From positions 874,523 to 938,522 of the forward strand of contig BCIX01000005.1 in NCBI GenBank assembly GCA_001600095.1: 64,000 nucleotides of DNA. The letters run 5' to 3'. The translations under genes were made by a program, and so were the position numbers. The DNA is from Bullera alba. Taxonomy: Eukaryota; Basidiomycota; Tremellomycetes; Tremellales; Bulleraceae. Shown one piece after another: positions 40,427 through 50,104 of the stretch. Positions within the stretch are counted from its first letter, which is position 1, and every line of letters starts with the position of its first letter. The notes beneath the pieces are model-generated. The model saw only the letters and a program-made list of their open reading frames with translations. It made no database searches and was not told the DNA's origin.

Positions 40427-41289
40427 CTATGCGCTTTTGGGGATGATTCCCTGGTCCTCTAGGTACTGAGCGATTTGGGCGACGGCGCCAGCGACGTCGA
40501 CCTCGTCGGTTCGCACATGGATTTCTGGGTTGACGGGGGCCTCGTAAGGGGCAGAGATACCGGTAAAGTCTGGAGGGATCAGCCAACAGGACTGCGTGCG
40601 AGAATGCTCTGCTCACCTTTGATCTCTCCCTTCCTGGCCTTTGCGTACAGGCCTTTCGGGTCACGGCCCTCGACGACGCTCAGCGGGGCATCGACGAACA
40701 CCTCGATGAATGGGATGGGTGGGTTGTGCTTCTTGTGCAACTCCCTGGCGAGCTCTCTGTCGGAGATATAGGGCGAGATGAATGCGGTCAGGGTGATGGT
40801 GCACGAGTCGGAGAAGAGCAGCGAGACCTCTCCAATTCGTCGGATCTGAAAGAGTTGGCGTCACTTGTGTGCCCTTAGGGTTCCCAATTGCACACTCACG
40901 TTCTCTATCCTGCTTGCTTGGTCAAATCCGAGGTCCTACAAACCATCAGCTCGAATCCTCGGCACTTGCACGTCCGGTACCGACCTTGTTGAGACCGAAT
41001 CTAATGTTGTCCCCGTCGAGTCGGTACGAGTGAAGGCCCTTGTGCAACAAGTGCTGCTCTAGCGCCGTAGCGATGGTAGACTAGTCCAGGTCAGTCATAG
41101 CCCATCCCATCCACTGATGACCCACCTTTCCACTGGCACTGAGTCCGGTGAGCCAGATGGTAGCTCCCTTCTGCTTGAGCAGGCTGCCTCGCTCGTCCAG
41201 CGTCACGGCTCCTGCGGGGCAAGTCAGCTTGCGATCCCTTGGGCCTGCATTTCATGCTCGCCTGGGTGGAAGGTGATGTTCGTGGCCAT
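40427..41289 (-). CDS. MET14: Adenylylsulfate (APS) kinase
   Basis: Phosphorylates APS to PAPS in sulfate assimilation. About 200 residues. Starts [10 protein letters not shown], then (after a GC-AG intron) [20 protein letters not shown] and the P-loop GLSASGKST. Next come [21 protein letters not shown] (the DGDN substrate-binding motif), [66 protein letters not shown] and the end IIPKSA. All APS-kinase motifs are present. Its stop is 55 bp from the importin stop on the other strand. Confidence 0.96.
41212..41261 (-). other. GC-AG intron in MET14
   Basis: A 50-nt intron with donor GCGAGC instead of GT, branch-like AAGCTGACTT and acceptor CCGCAG. Removal joins CCA-G to GA-GCC, giving the conserved fungal N-terminus FHPGAVTL. 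Without splicing the frame meets TGA. Confidence 0.8.
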
Positions 41290-41528
41290 TGTGTACTATC
41301 AAGTCGTGTCGCGGAGGTGTGAGAAGATAACGAGCAGCTCGAGACTAGTTGACCTGTGAATCCGTCGAAGCAGAGTCTCAACTTTTGAAACGCTCCTCGC
41401 ACGCAATCGATTTTGGAATTCAATTCCAGATTATTTCACTCGTCACTACTCTCGACACCACCTGGGTCGACAACTGCCTGCATACATGGTCCTCTAGATA
41501 CAATCTTCGCACAGCTCTCGTCACCTCG

Positions 41529-43397
41529 CTAGGCCTTGAAGCCAATACCACCCCCAACAGCTCGGCCACTTGCATAGGTCCTGAGGAAAACTTGTTAGGA
41601 TCTGCGCTGTCGCCCAATTTGTTGACTTACTTGTGACTGCCGTTCCACGGCCGCGGCGCAGGGAACATGCCCTTCATCGGGAACGTCCATGTGCCAACGA
41701 CTGCCGGTGGCTCAGGCGTGCTATCGTGACTGTCATTCGCGTACCCGTTCGAATCGCCGCCGTAAGAAGTCGCGATTGGCGGCGCAAGCGCTGCCCTTGG
41801 AGTCGTCAAGCCCGGAGGAGGAGGTGGCGCAGGGAATGACGTTCCTGCTGGATGAGGTTTGGGCCTGTCGTTGATATACGACGATGTCGGTCGTGGGCCT
41901 GTCGGCGGAGGTGGAGGTGGATTACTAGGCGCCCTTGAGCGTGCGGCGGGACTTAATCCAGCTGGAAGAGGGGGCGGAGCATCGTCTTCAGGCTCTGGAG
42001 TTGCAGGCCTGGGAGGTGGTGGCAGTCTAGTGGGTGCTGGAGCGGGTGGAGCCATAGGAGGCATCTTGCGAGGCCCTCCAGTAGGAGGTGCAGGCGGAAC
42101 AGCATTTTCGGATGGTCGTCTAGGTGGAGTAGGAGGTGCTAGCGCTGGTGAAGACTGTTGTCGGCCAGCAGCAGGAGGAAGAGCTCGGGATGGCGCAGCT
42201 GGAGGCAGACGCGATGAGAGATTCGGCGGTCCGGTCGGCCGAGGAGGCGGTGGGGGTGCCCTCTAAATCGTATATATGCGTCAGCACGGTCGAAAGTCAC
42301 AGCTGTACGAGCGGGAAAAGCTTACCGGACCACCACTTGGAGGCGGAGGAGGAACTGACCGCTATCACGACAGGATTAGTGCCACTCAAGAGACAGTCTT
42401 AATTCTGAACTCACACCGGGTGCTGCGCTGCCAGGTCGACCGGGCAGCGATGGAGCTGTCCTTCCTGGTAGTGGAGGTGGAGCCGGACTTCTGGGAGGCG
42501 CTGAAGGAGCGGGAGGAGGCGCGGGTGGTCCTCTTGATGGCGGTGCTGGTGCGGCAGACCGGCCTGGCGGTGGAGGGGGAGCACGAGGAGGTGTCGGAGC
42601 TGCGGCTGAAGATTGCGCTGGGGGAGGTGGTGGTGGCGGAGGAGGGGGTGGAGGAGCTCCTGAGCTTCTGCTGGCTACTGGCGGCGCGGGCGGTGGTGCA
42701 GGTGGTGCACTGGAGGTAGTCAGCGACTATTACACTCGTTCACGACTTACCTTCTGCCGGGTGGGGCTGGTGGACCACGAGATGGAGGGCCGCCTGGAGG
42801 CGGTGGAGGAGCAGGAGGAGCAGGCGGCGCCGGCGGGGCAGGTGGTGCAGGTGGTGCAGGTGGTGCTGAACGACCAGGAGGCGCTGGGGGTGCTGGTGGT
42901 GCTGGTGGTCCTCGCTTTGGCGGTCCTCCTGGAGGCGGCGGAGGTGGTGCGGTCGGTCTTGAAGGCGCTGCCGACGGTGTAGGTACAGGAGGGGCTTTTG
43001 CCATACCAGGAGCTATAACCCGTCAGCTTCTAGCAGTCCGATCGACGAGAGATACGGTCACGCACAAGGTCTAGCACCACCCGCCTTCTTCAGCTGAGGC
43101 ATGCCTCCGGCGAACAGACCAGCGAGCTGAGCAGCCGGATTGTCCGCCCCTGACATTGGTGCGGATCCGCCGCTCGTCTCTCCACCAGCTGGCACTGGCG
43201 GAGCTCTTGCCGGAGCTCTACCGCCACCTCCCCCGCCGCCTCCTTCTCCAACAGGCGTTCCGGCTACAGCTGGTGTTGATCTATCATTCGTTTGTGCCTT
43301 CTTCAAGCCTTTACCGGCTGTAGAGCGATGTCAGCGGGGGTTCACTATGTTGGTTCCTATACCCACCTTGAATCTGGTTCAGCAAGGCAGCGTTCAT
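41529..43397 (-). CDS. VRP1: Verprolin/WIP-type actin regulator
   Basis: Binds WASP (Las17) and G-actin to promote Arp2/3-dependent actin patches in endocytosis. The start MNAALLNQIQ splices to AGKGLKKAQTNDRS, a WH2 actin-binding motif with the LKK..T signature. A Gly-run and long proline-rich repeats (APPAPPAP and PPPPPGGPP blocks, 41.7-43.0 kb) provide SH3/profilin ligands. The last exon, spliced after PAPRPWNGSHK, adds TYASGRAVGGGIGFKA, matching the WASP-binding C-terminus of WIP/verprolin (usual wording FxGRxKxYPSG). Several introns interrupt the proline-rich region and their borders are uncertain because of low complexity. Confidence 0.88.
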
Positions 43398-43730
43398 GAT
43401 TGCCTGCTCTGCTCGTCAGTGCGAAGCTGTTGAGGATGATGAACAGAGTGATATCAACGCCGAAGACTACGTTGGACGAGGAGGTGGGCTCTTTCGTCAT
43501 CGCCTTATGGAGCGGAATCAAATTCCCACCAGCGGACAACAACCTGTGCTACTTCCGGCCTTCACTGCTGCAACTGCTGTATCCTAATCACTATCTTCGT
43601 TCAACACTCTGCAAGTCGTGGCTATAAGATCAGACACGAACAGCAGCTTCACAACGTCAATATACCAGCTTGGGAGACATCGTGACCTACACCGCAACAA
43701 ATAGCATAGAATCTCGCTCAGTCATCGACA
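43398..43730. promoter_or_regulatory. Divergent promoter VRP1/UPF0132-like gene
   Basis: 333 bp between two start codons. No gene and no distinctive motif were seen. Confidence 0.5.
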
Positions 43731-44589
43731 ATGAGCTTCGCGCCGTGTGAGTTCAGACCAGGACTATTGGCCCAACAGTCCGCCAGTGACTGACAGACTC
43801 TGCAGACCAACCACCTCCCGACGTGCCCTCCGAGGATCCTCCCGAGCAGTCGAAATCGCTTCTCGGCGGTCGTGGCAAAGGCAAAGCCAAGCGACCTTGG
43901 TTTACTCGGTGAGCTCGAGGCCTTCTCTAGCCCCGTTACCTCTGTCTACCCACGACTCCAGCTGATCACAATCCACTTAGCGATGCATCGTCTTTCAACA
44001 ACTCGTATCAGTCTGGAGGATCGCTTTCAGACCCGACCTCCGTCCCTGCCGCGTATACAAACGACCCAGAAGCCGCCGCCTACGCTTCCGGCTCGAATCA
44101 AGGCGGGTACAGCAATACGGAGACCGAGCGAGCGAATGCCTGGGAGAGCAGATTCGGCTGGAGAATAGATATCATGGCGGCAGTCAGCTACCTCGGTGGT
44201 CCACTGACCGGTGGGTCGAGCCCCTCAAAAACTGAAGTGTCGTCGTTGAAGCCAAGTCTTAGCCCTCGTCTTCCTGATCATCGAGACGCAGAATGACTAC
44301 GTCAGATTCCATTGTGAGTACTCTGACGTACGGTGTCATTGCTCGGAAGATGCTGATCTCAACAGCATATCAATCTGCACTCCTTACGACGCCGCTGTTG
44401 GCCTTCATACTCCTCACCAATCTGCTCATTCCCTTACCCCGCTTCTTGAGGACGTTGATCATCTTGGGATCGGTCGGAGCGACGCTGTACACTGCATTCC
44501 GGGCCTGGAAGGATGCTCAACAGGGTCTGAGTCGGTACTGGCTGCCGTTCATTGGCGAGATCGCGGAGAGATGGGTCAACGAGGAATAG
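43731..44589 (+). CDS. UPF0132/DUF4870-like multi-spanning membrane protein
   Basis: About 200 residues in five exons. The N-terminus MSFAPYQPPPDVPSEDPPEQ is followed by a Gly/Lys patch (LLGGRGKGKAKRP) and a Ser/Asn-rich linker. The membrane region starts AWESRFGWRIDIMAAVSYLGGPLTALVFLIIETQNDYVRFH, then YQSALLTTPLLAFILL, FLRTLIILGSVGATLYTAFRAW and a tail ending ERWVNEE. The block VSYLGGP...ETQNDYVRFHxYQS is the UPF0132/Tic20-like signature of small integral membrane proteins. Three hydrophobic helices are visible. The function of the fungal proteins is not established. Confidence 0.75.
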
Positions 44590-44873
44590 GGCGAGAGGGC
44601 AGAGGCGGGCATTCGAGGTTAGGCGCATATATCTAGAGTTTATGCATGTTGTCAGACTGCCGGTGTGCTTGCAAAGTGCTGCTAGGTACCACATGACTGA
44701 TGGACCACACTGGCGATACTTCATCCTTGGGTCACTCGTGCCAAAGGATTGTGAGGTTCGCTGGCAGATGTTCCGGAACTCCGGTTCCTATTTCAACCCA
44801 CTCCCTCGCGAATCATTCTTCGCTTGTTTCGTCCTCGTCAACCTGGATATCGTTTGGATGACCCCGCCCTGGC

Positions 44874-46380
44874 ATGCTCACGTCCAGTCGCAGCAAGGAT
44901 AAGCTGCCATGGACGACCTCACAGAGAGCTAGCAGCGGAACGAGAAGCAGATGGGGCAAGCTGGGCCGGACTGTCGTGAGTGCTTTCTGGTCAGGAACTG
45001 CGGATACAAGTGCTGATCTTGAATGCAGTCTGTCCCATTGTCAAATCAGCGGACCATCTCAGCTCCCATCTCCTTGGTTCTCATCCTCCTGGTCGGCCTT
45101 GTCTATCTAGGACTACTACATCGCTCGTCCCCACATAAAGCATCTGGTCTGACCAGCTCATCATTCCTCGTCCCGTCAAATCGATTCCTACCGCCAACGC
45201 CTCATCCGCCCAACCCCGCCCACTTTCCCGAACCAATAGCACCCAAGCAAAATGGCATGCTGGTCCCAAATGCTCTACACTATGTTTATGGATTGAAGCC
45301 AATAGCCGAGGGGGCGCTGGCGGAGGAGCTGCCTTATTACGCCTATCTGGCAATCAGGAGTGCCATGATCAATCTCAGACCAGCGAAGATATACTTGTGA
45401 GTTTACAGTGATTGCGCAGAGACTTGTGAAGTACATCTGATCCAGTACAGTCACTATGAGCACCTGCCCCGAGGACCGTGGTGGGATCTGCTGGTTCCGG
45501 ACTTGACACTCATCAAGACGGCGGTGCCGAATTCCTATCTCGGAAAGGAGATCAAACACTTTGCCCACAAGGCCGATGTCCTGCGGCTGTTGGCGATGAA
45601 GTATTCTGGCGGAGTCTATCTCGACATCGACATGTTTGTGTGGGTGACGAGTCTCATCAACCGCGCTGATAGAGTAGAGTCAAGCCTTTTGACGATTTGT
45701 TCTGGTTTCCCACGACGCTTGGAATGCAAGCTTCGCCGCATTCCGAGGCCACAGCTCTCGAACCGCAAGGTCTATGTGTGAGTCACCCAAGCAAGCAGAG
45801 GGATAAGTCTGATATCCTACAGAACGCCGTGATCATCGCTCAGCCCCACTCTTCCTTCATCGACCGCTGGCTAGCCTCGTACGAGACGTTTGAGGATGGC
45901 CAGTGGGACGAGCACTCAGTGAACATGCCCTGGGTAGGTCCATCCGTGATAGAAGCGAGAAGTGCTGATGATGTGCCGCAGAAACTGGCTCGTCGGTACC
46001 CTAATGAGATCCAGGTGTTATCGAACAAAGCGTTTTTCTGGCCAATGTGGCACGGCAACGAGATTGAGAAGACGCACGAGCTGGACGAGCACGACTTCAA
46101 GGGCTCAGGACAATACGCGTGAGAGCTGTTTTCCTAGTCAGGCTTCCGAGAGCTCACCGTCAATGTCCCAGATATCACGCATGGGAGAGCCTGGCTATGA
46201 AGTATCTTCACAACCTATCTCCCGCCTCGATTCGAGAGGAGGACAACTCGTTCAACAAAATGGTCAGACCGTGAGTATCGTCATGGCCAGTGGCTCAGAA
46301 AATTCTCGTGCTAACCCTGGCCCAGCTTCATTGAAATCCACGACGACGCGACGTATGCGCAATGGAGAGGCAAAGCATGA
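44874..46380 (+). CDS. GT32-like glycosyltransferase, type II membrane protein
   Basis: A Golgi-type glycosyltransferase. The short cytosolic tail MLTSSRSKDKLPWTTSQRAS splices in phase to a signal anchor (ISAPISLVLILLVGLVYLGLL). A Pro-rich stem follows, then the catalytic domain from MLVPNALHYVYGLKP. HFAHKADVLRLLAMKYSGGVYLDIDMFV contains the DxD metal/nucleotide-sugar motif of the Gly_transf_sug family. Further conserved blocks are NAVIIAQPHSSFIDRWLASYETF, NKAFFWPMWHG and YHAWESLAMKYL. It ends YAQWRGKA. Six exons. The sugar and acceptor are unknown; roles in cell-wall or capsule glycans are possible. Confidence 0.83.
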
Positions 46381-46854
46381 TATGCATGATAGCCGCCAAC
46401 ACTACAACCTCAAGCCAAGAACCTCTTGTCACCGCGATGCAGCGTCGATCACACGACTTCAAAGCAACGTCGAAATGAGATGATCCTCCTTTCGAAACCT
46501 CACCTGACCCTCCTTTGCCACACGGAGAGCTGATATCACGCCTCGAGCTGTCTAAATCATACTGGCTAGCTTTGGCCTGGCTGGGTGACACACAAGGCCT
46601 AGACGGCATCGAGTACTCACACTAGGATCCTTTGAGCCTTCGAGACAGCCTTGGATGGTCCTTTCAGCCTTCTCGCTACAGAGTTGAGCCGTATGCGCAC
46701 AAATCGCACTCTGACACCCCATCCTACCGTTTCAACGCACGACAGACGCGACAAACCTTTCACTCGCACTTCCAGTCGTCCCCGGGAGCCTTCTTTACTA
46801 AGCTCATACCTCGAACCCCCTCTGTAGCCCCCTTCAAACGAGGTTGACTACTGA
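46381..46854. other. Intergenic, possible 5' exon of the next gene
   Basis: 474 bp. One plausible 5' exon starts at the ATG at 46693 (MRTNRTLTPHPT...) with a candidate donor near 46834. The splice it gives does not enter the frame that looks most coding downstream, so I leave it unassigned. Confidence 0.3.
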
Positions 46855-48538
46855 CACTCTTTCACTATTGACGAGCAGCAATCATCAGCCGATCTACGCC
46901 AATCTACGCACATATCTCTGCACGTTCGCCTCGATTCGACAACGGGAGCCAGGGAGCCAGACCGGGCACTCGACCAGCAACTATCTGGGTTCGAGACATA
47001 TTGTTCAAAAACGACGGGCTCTCCTGACGAAGGCGACAAATTCAAGGGTGTAGTTGACCTCGAGCCCGCTCGACCAGAGAACGCCATCGCACGTCCAAAC
47101 TGCACTGTACAGGTCACACTGAGAGTCAAGAAGCTTGGCGATATTGACCCGGAGCCGTCTTGATGAAAGTTGCCACTACCAAGAACAACCTCAGACGCTC
47201 GACACCATTGTACCAAAAAGCCGTCAAGAACTCGACTACCGCAGAACAGAAACCCGCAGAGGGATTTGAAACAAAGACCTTGTCCGACGGCCTGGCCATT
47301 TGCCTATTTGGCTTTTCGCAGACCATGTACGACGCAGAGTTTGAAGAGGAAGTGAGGAAGCAGGCCGTCATGAGTGTGAGTAGGCGTAACCCTACACAAA
47401 CGTCACTTGGGCTGATCTTGTGAGTAGGAGGTACTGCCTGATGCAGCCATGTGGAAGGCTTGGGAGGCTACCGAAGCGCCTCTTCGCCAAGGAAGGGGAT
47501 GGTACCCCGCCCTAGTGAGCAAAGCCCTCGGGGTCAATAGGTGGATGCTGACGTCTTGACTAGGACCGACATTTCCTCGAACTACTGGTCATCAGCGAGA
47601 TCCACTGCCTGTCCCACCCATTGAACGGTCTAGGAGCCCAAGCAGGGCAATCTGAGCGTATACACCGCCACGCCTCTCGCGTCCGCCGCGTAGCGTGCGA
47701 GCGGATCGGCGCGGAGAGACTGCACGCATATTGCGATAGGGTCAAAGAGGCCTTTGAGGCCTACGTCCACGGTGCCTGGGCCAGCAATGTCATCAATGCG
47801 GATTCTGGTAAATCATCACCTCGAAATCTGGGCGAATCGACATTTTCCAGTGAAGACGACGACGAGAGCGATAGTGATGGCGATGAGGACATGGAGCTGC
47901 ATGCTCTCTCGCCGACCGAAAGGTCAAACGTCGCAGCGGAAGACCAGAAGACAAAGGCGACATTCATTGCGGATGTACCAAAGAGCGTAGCAGCCGAGGA
48001 GGACGCTATGGACGACGCTGCTCGAGGTCGAAGTATTGAAAGAGGCGAGGGAAGCGTGAAGAGGTTCGAACATCCCGACCCGGGTCACAACTTCAACCAT
48101 CCTCCCCGGGACACACAGGCAAATGACAGCGGACTGGTTGTGACAACGCATGAAGCGTCTAAACCGGATCTTGCGCCCGTGTCAGTTTCAGCAGACTCGC
48201 CGAACGACAAATCGACCGCCCCAAAAGGCAAAGAGGGTCCTCACTCGTGAGCTGCCATCGGCGTCCCCGCTCACTGAAGAGTTTTGCTGATTATTGTCTT
48301 CTAGGAGTGACAAGATGGACATCGACGATACCACCCAGATCGAGTTGGACAACAGCAGAGAAGTCGAAGGGATCATCGAAAATGTGGTTGCTGCGCAGAT
48401 GGACGAAGCTATAACCCCGTTGCACATCAGAGAGGTGGGCATCGATTATCCCAGTATCTCACCCCTATAGCTGACGTTCAATTACCACAGTCAGTCGGAG
48501 AGGACAAGGGGATGAGTAAGACTGCAATTGTGTCATGA
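46855..48538 (+). CDS. Unrecognised protein with an acidic C-terminal half; 5' end unresolved
   Basis: I do not recognise this family. An upstream exon frame open from 46855 (FETYCSKTTGSPDEGDKFKG, then VVDLEPARPENAIARPNCTV) precedes a better-defined part: DGLAICLFGFSQTMYDAEFE, EVLPDAAMWKAWEATEAPLRQ, GRGWYPALDRHFLELLVISE and RVKEAFEAYVHGAWASNVIN. The second half is low-complexity and acidic (SEDDDESDSDGDEDME), ending VAAQMDEAITPLHIRE. A last intron gives SVGEDKGMSKTAIVS with a stop at 48538; without it the stop is at 48470. Introns near 47376-47427 and 47514-47564 are convincing. The join near 47150-47190 is not: it needs a 38-nt intron with a weak GTCTTG donor, a frameshift, or a start at ATG 47163. 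Confidence 0.5.
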
Positions 48539-48598
48539 TCAGGAAGACTTGTTTGACTAGAATACATGTAGTGGATCTGCTACCGTTCTCCGACCGCC

Positions 48599-49716
48599 TT
48601 AGTTCGCCGCTTGCAGCGTAGTCTTCGGCCCCGGCGTGCGTAGTCCTGGACCCGCAAGGTCGTCAAACTTGGAAGGCGGTTTGGGCTGCTGAGCCACATG
48701 GTCGCAGAACGCTCTCCGCACTGAGAACAAAGGTCAGCAGGTGCACGAACAAACGCCTTTGTCAACTCACTTCGCTTGATGAAGTCAAAGACTTGTCGAT
48801 CTGCATTGACTTGCCGCAAGAGCTCGGCCAGGTTCGGGATGACTGGCGAGCATTTGGGCACTGAAGAACAGGGTGTCAACACGGATCTTTCCCGCTTGGA
48901 CAGGTAGACTCACCCTCATACTCGTCTTTGCTGAAGTCCAGAACGAAAGCGAATTCTCTATCCGGATCGGCCGGGTCGACGAGAGTGAACCGCATCAGGA
49001 GCACATCCTCTGCCAGAGTCTCAGCACGTGCTCCAGTATCTGCTCAAGCGGTCAACGGGACTCACTTCGAATACCGTCAATCTGCCATCCGGTGACTTTT
49101 TGCAAAGTCTTCAGTTCCTCCGTGTCGATACTCCTCATTTCGTCCAGCTTGCGCTTTTGCCTATCCTTCTCGCTCGTTTGAGCCTTGACGTCGCGCTTGA
49201 TCGCGTTCAGTTCTGCTTCGAGCGCGTTGGACTGTTCCCGGGTTTTGGCCAGGTTCGCTTGTACACTCTGCAGTGACGCGCTTAGGTCGGCCAGCATCTT
49301 TCGTTCAGCATCCAGTGCTTCGAAGGCAATCAGCATTGGCCCAACAGTCCCTGTCCCCTGTCGCAAGACTCACTCTCCAGCATGTGGCCCTCCTTGGTCC
49401 GTTCATGCTGAATCCTCTTCTCGGCCTCCTCTTTGTCGACATTACACCTGCGGACTTCGCTCGTGTACTGACTGTAGTCCGTCACGAGGTATCCCTTCGC
49501 CGACATAACATAGGCATCGATCTACGGAGCCGGCTATCAGTCATTATTCGTACTACTCACCACGGCGCAACTCACGGCGAAGAGGAACGACTCGACATGC
49601 TGCTGGAACGGCTCCCAATTCAGGTCGATACTCGGCGCTGATCCCGAACTGCTTGAGCTCAGAGCCTGGGTGAGGGAGAAAGGTTGTCGAGGTCGCATGT
49701 ACGACATTGTGGCCAT
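48599..49716 (-). CDS. SPC25: Kinetochore protein Spc25 (Ndc80 complex)
   Basis: Subunit of the Ndc80 complex that links kinetochores to microtubules; Spc24-Spc25 is the centromere-proximal end. The start MATMSYMRPRQPFSLTQALS is followed by a coiled coil (LDAERKMLADLSASLQSVQA, ALEAELNAIKRDVKAQTSEKD). The C-terminal globular RWD-like domain contains RFTLVDPADPDREFAFVLDFSKDEYEVPKCSP, IPNLAELLRQVNADRQVFDFIKRMRRAF and the tail TTLQAAN. The phrase DPxxPDREFxFxLDxSxxxYxVxxC and the closing FIKRMRxAF are diagnostic of Spc25. About seven exons. Convergent with the preceding gene and divergent from DBF2. Confidence 0.92.
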
Positions 49717-50104
49717 GGTATAGTCAGGAAGTAAGGTCGAGCTCTCAGTCGGATAGATAGCAGTTGAGAAGCAAGAGTCCTTCAGTCGACGATCTGTTTG
49801 TTTGGCTCGAGCGGGAGCAAAAGCCTGCCGGGGGAGTATTACAACCATTTTTCTAGGCGCATTAGAGTTCAAGGCGTGCTAATTAGAAATCCAGCAGGTT
49901 CCGTCGGAAGTATTTGTAATTCCCAAGCCTTGCTTCCCGTCCGGTGGGTGTTTTCCGACGTCAACAAAAGCAGTCGCGCTCAAAGAGTAGATACAAGTCA
50001 TCCAACCCCATCGATATCAACAGGTGACTTCTACACCCCTCTTGCTCTTGTGAGCAGCACATCCATCAGAGTACCTTCTGAGCGCTCTCGACGCTTTCGC
50101 AGCC
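49717..50104. promoter_or_regulatory. Divergent promoter SPC25/DBF2
   Basis: 388 bp between two cell-cycle genes. I found no perfect ACGCGT box. Nothing else distinctive is seen. Confidence 0.5.

Noticed and set aside
41859..42720. Gly- and Glu/Val-rich plus-strand frames opposite VRP1
   Set aside because: They are the reverse complement of verprolin proline codons, not separate proteins.
48061..48080. GGTTCGAAC-like word resembling a tRNA T-loop
   Set aside because: It lies inside a coding exon and no acceptor or anticodon stem pairs around it.
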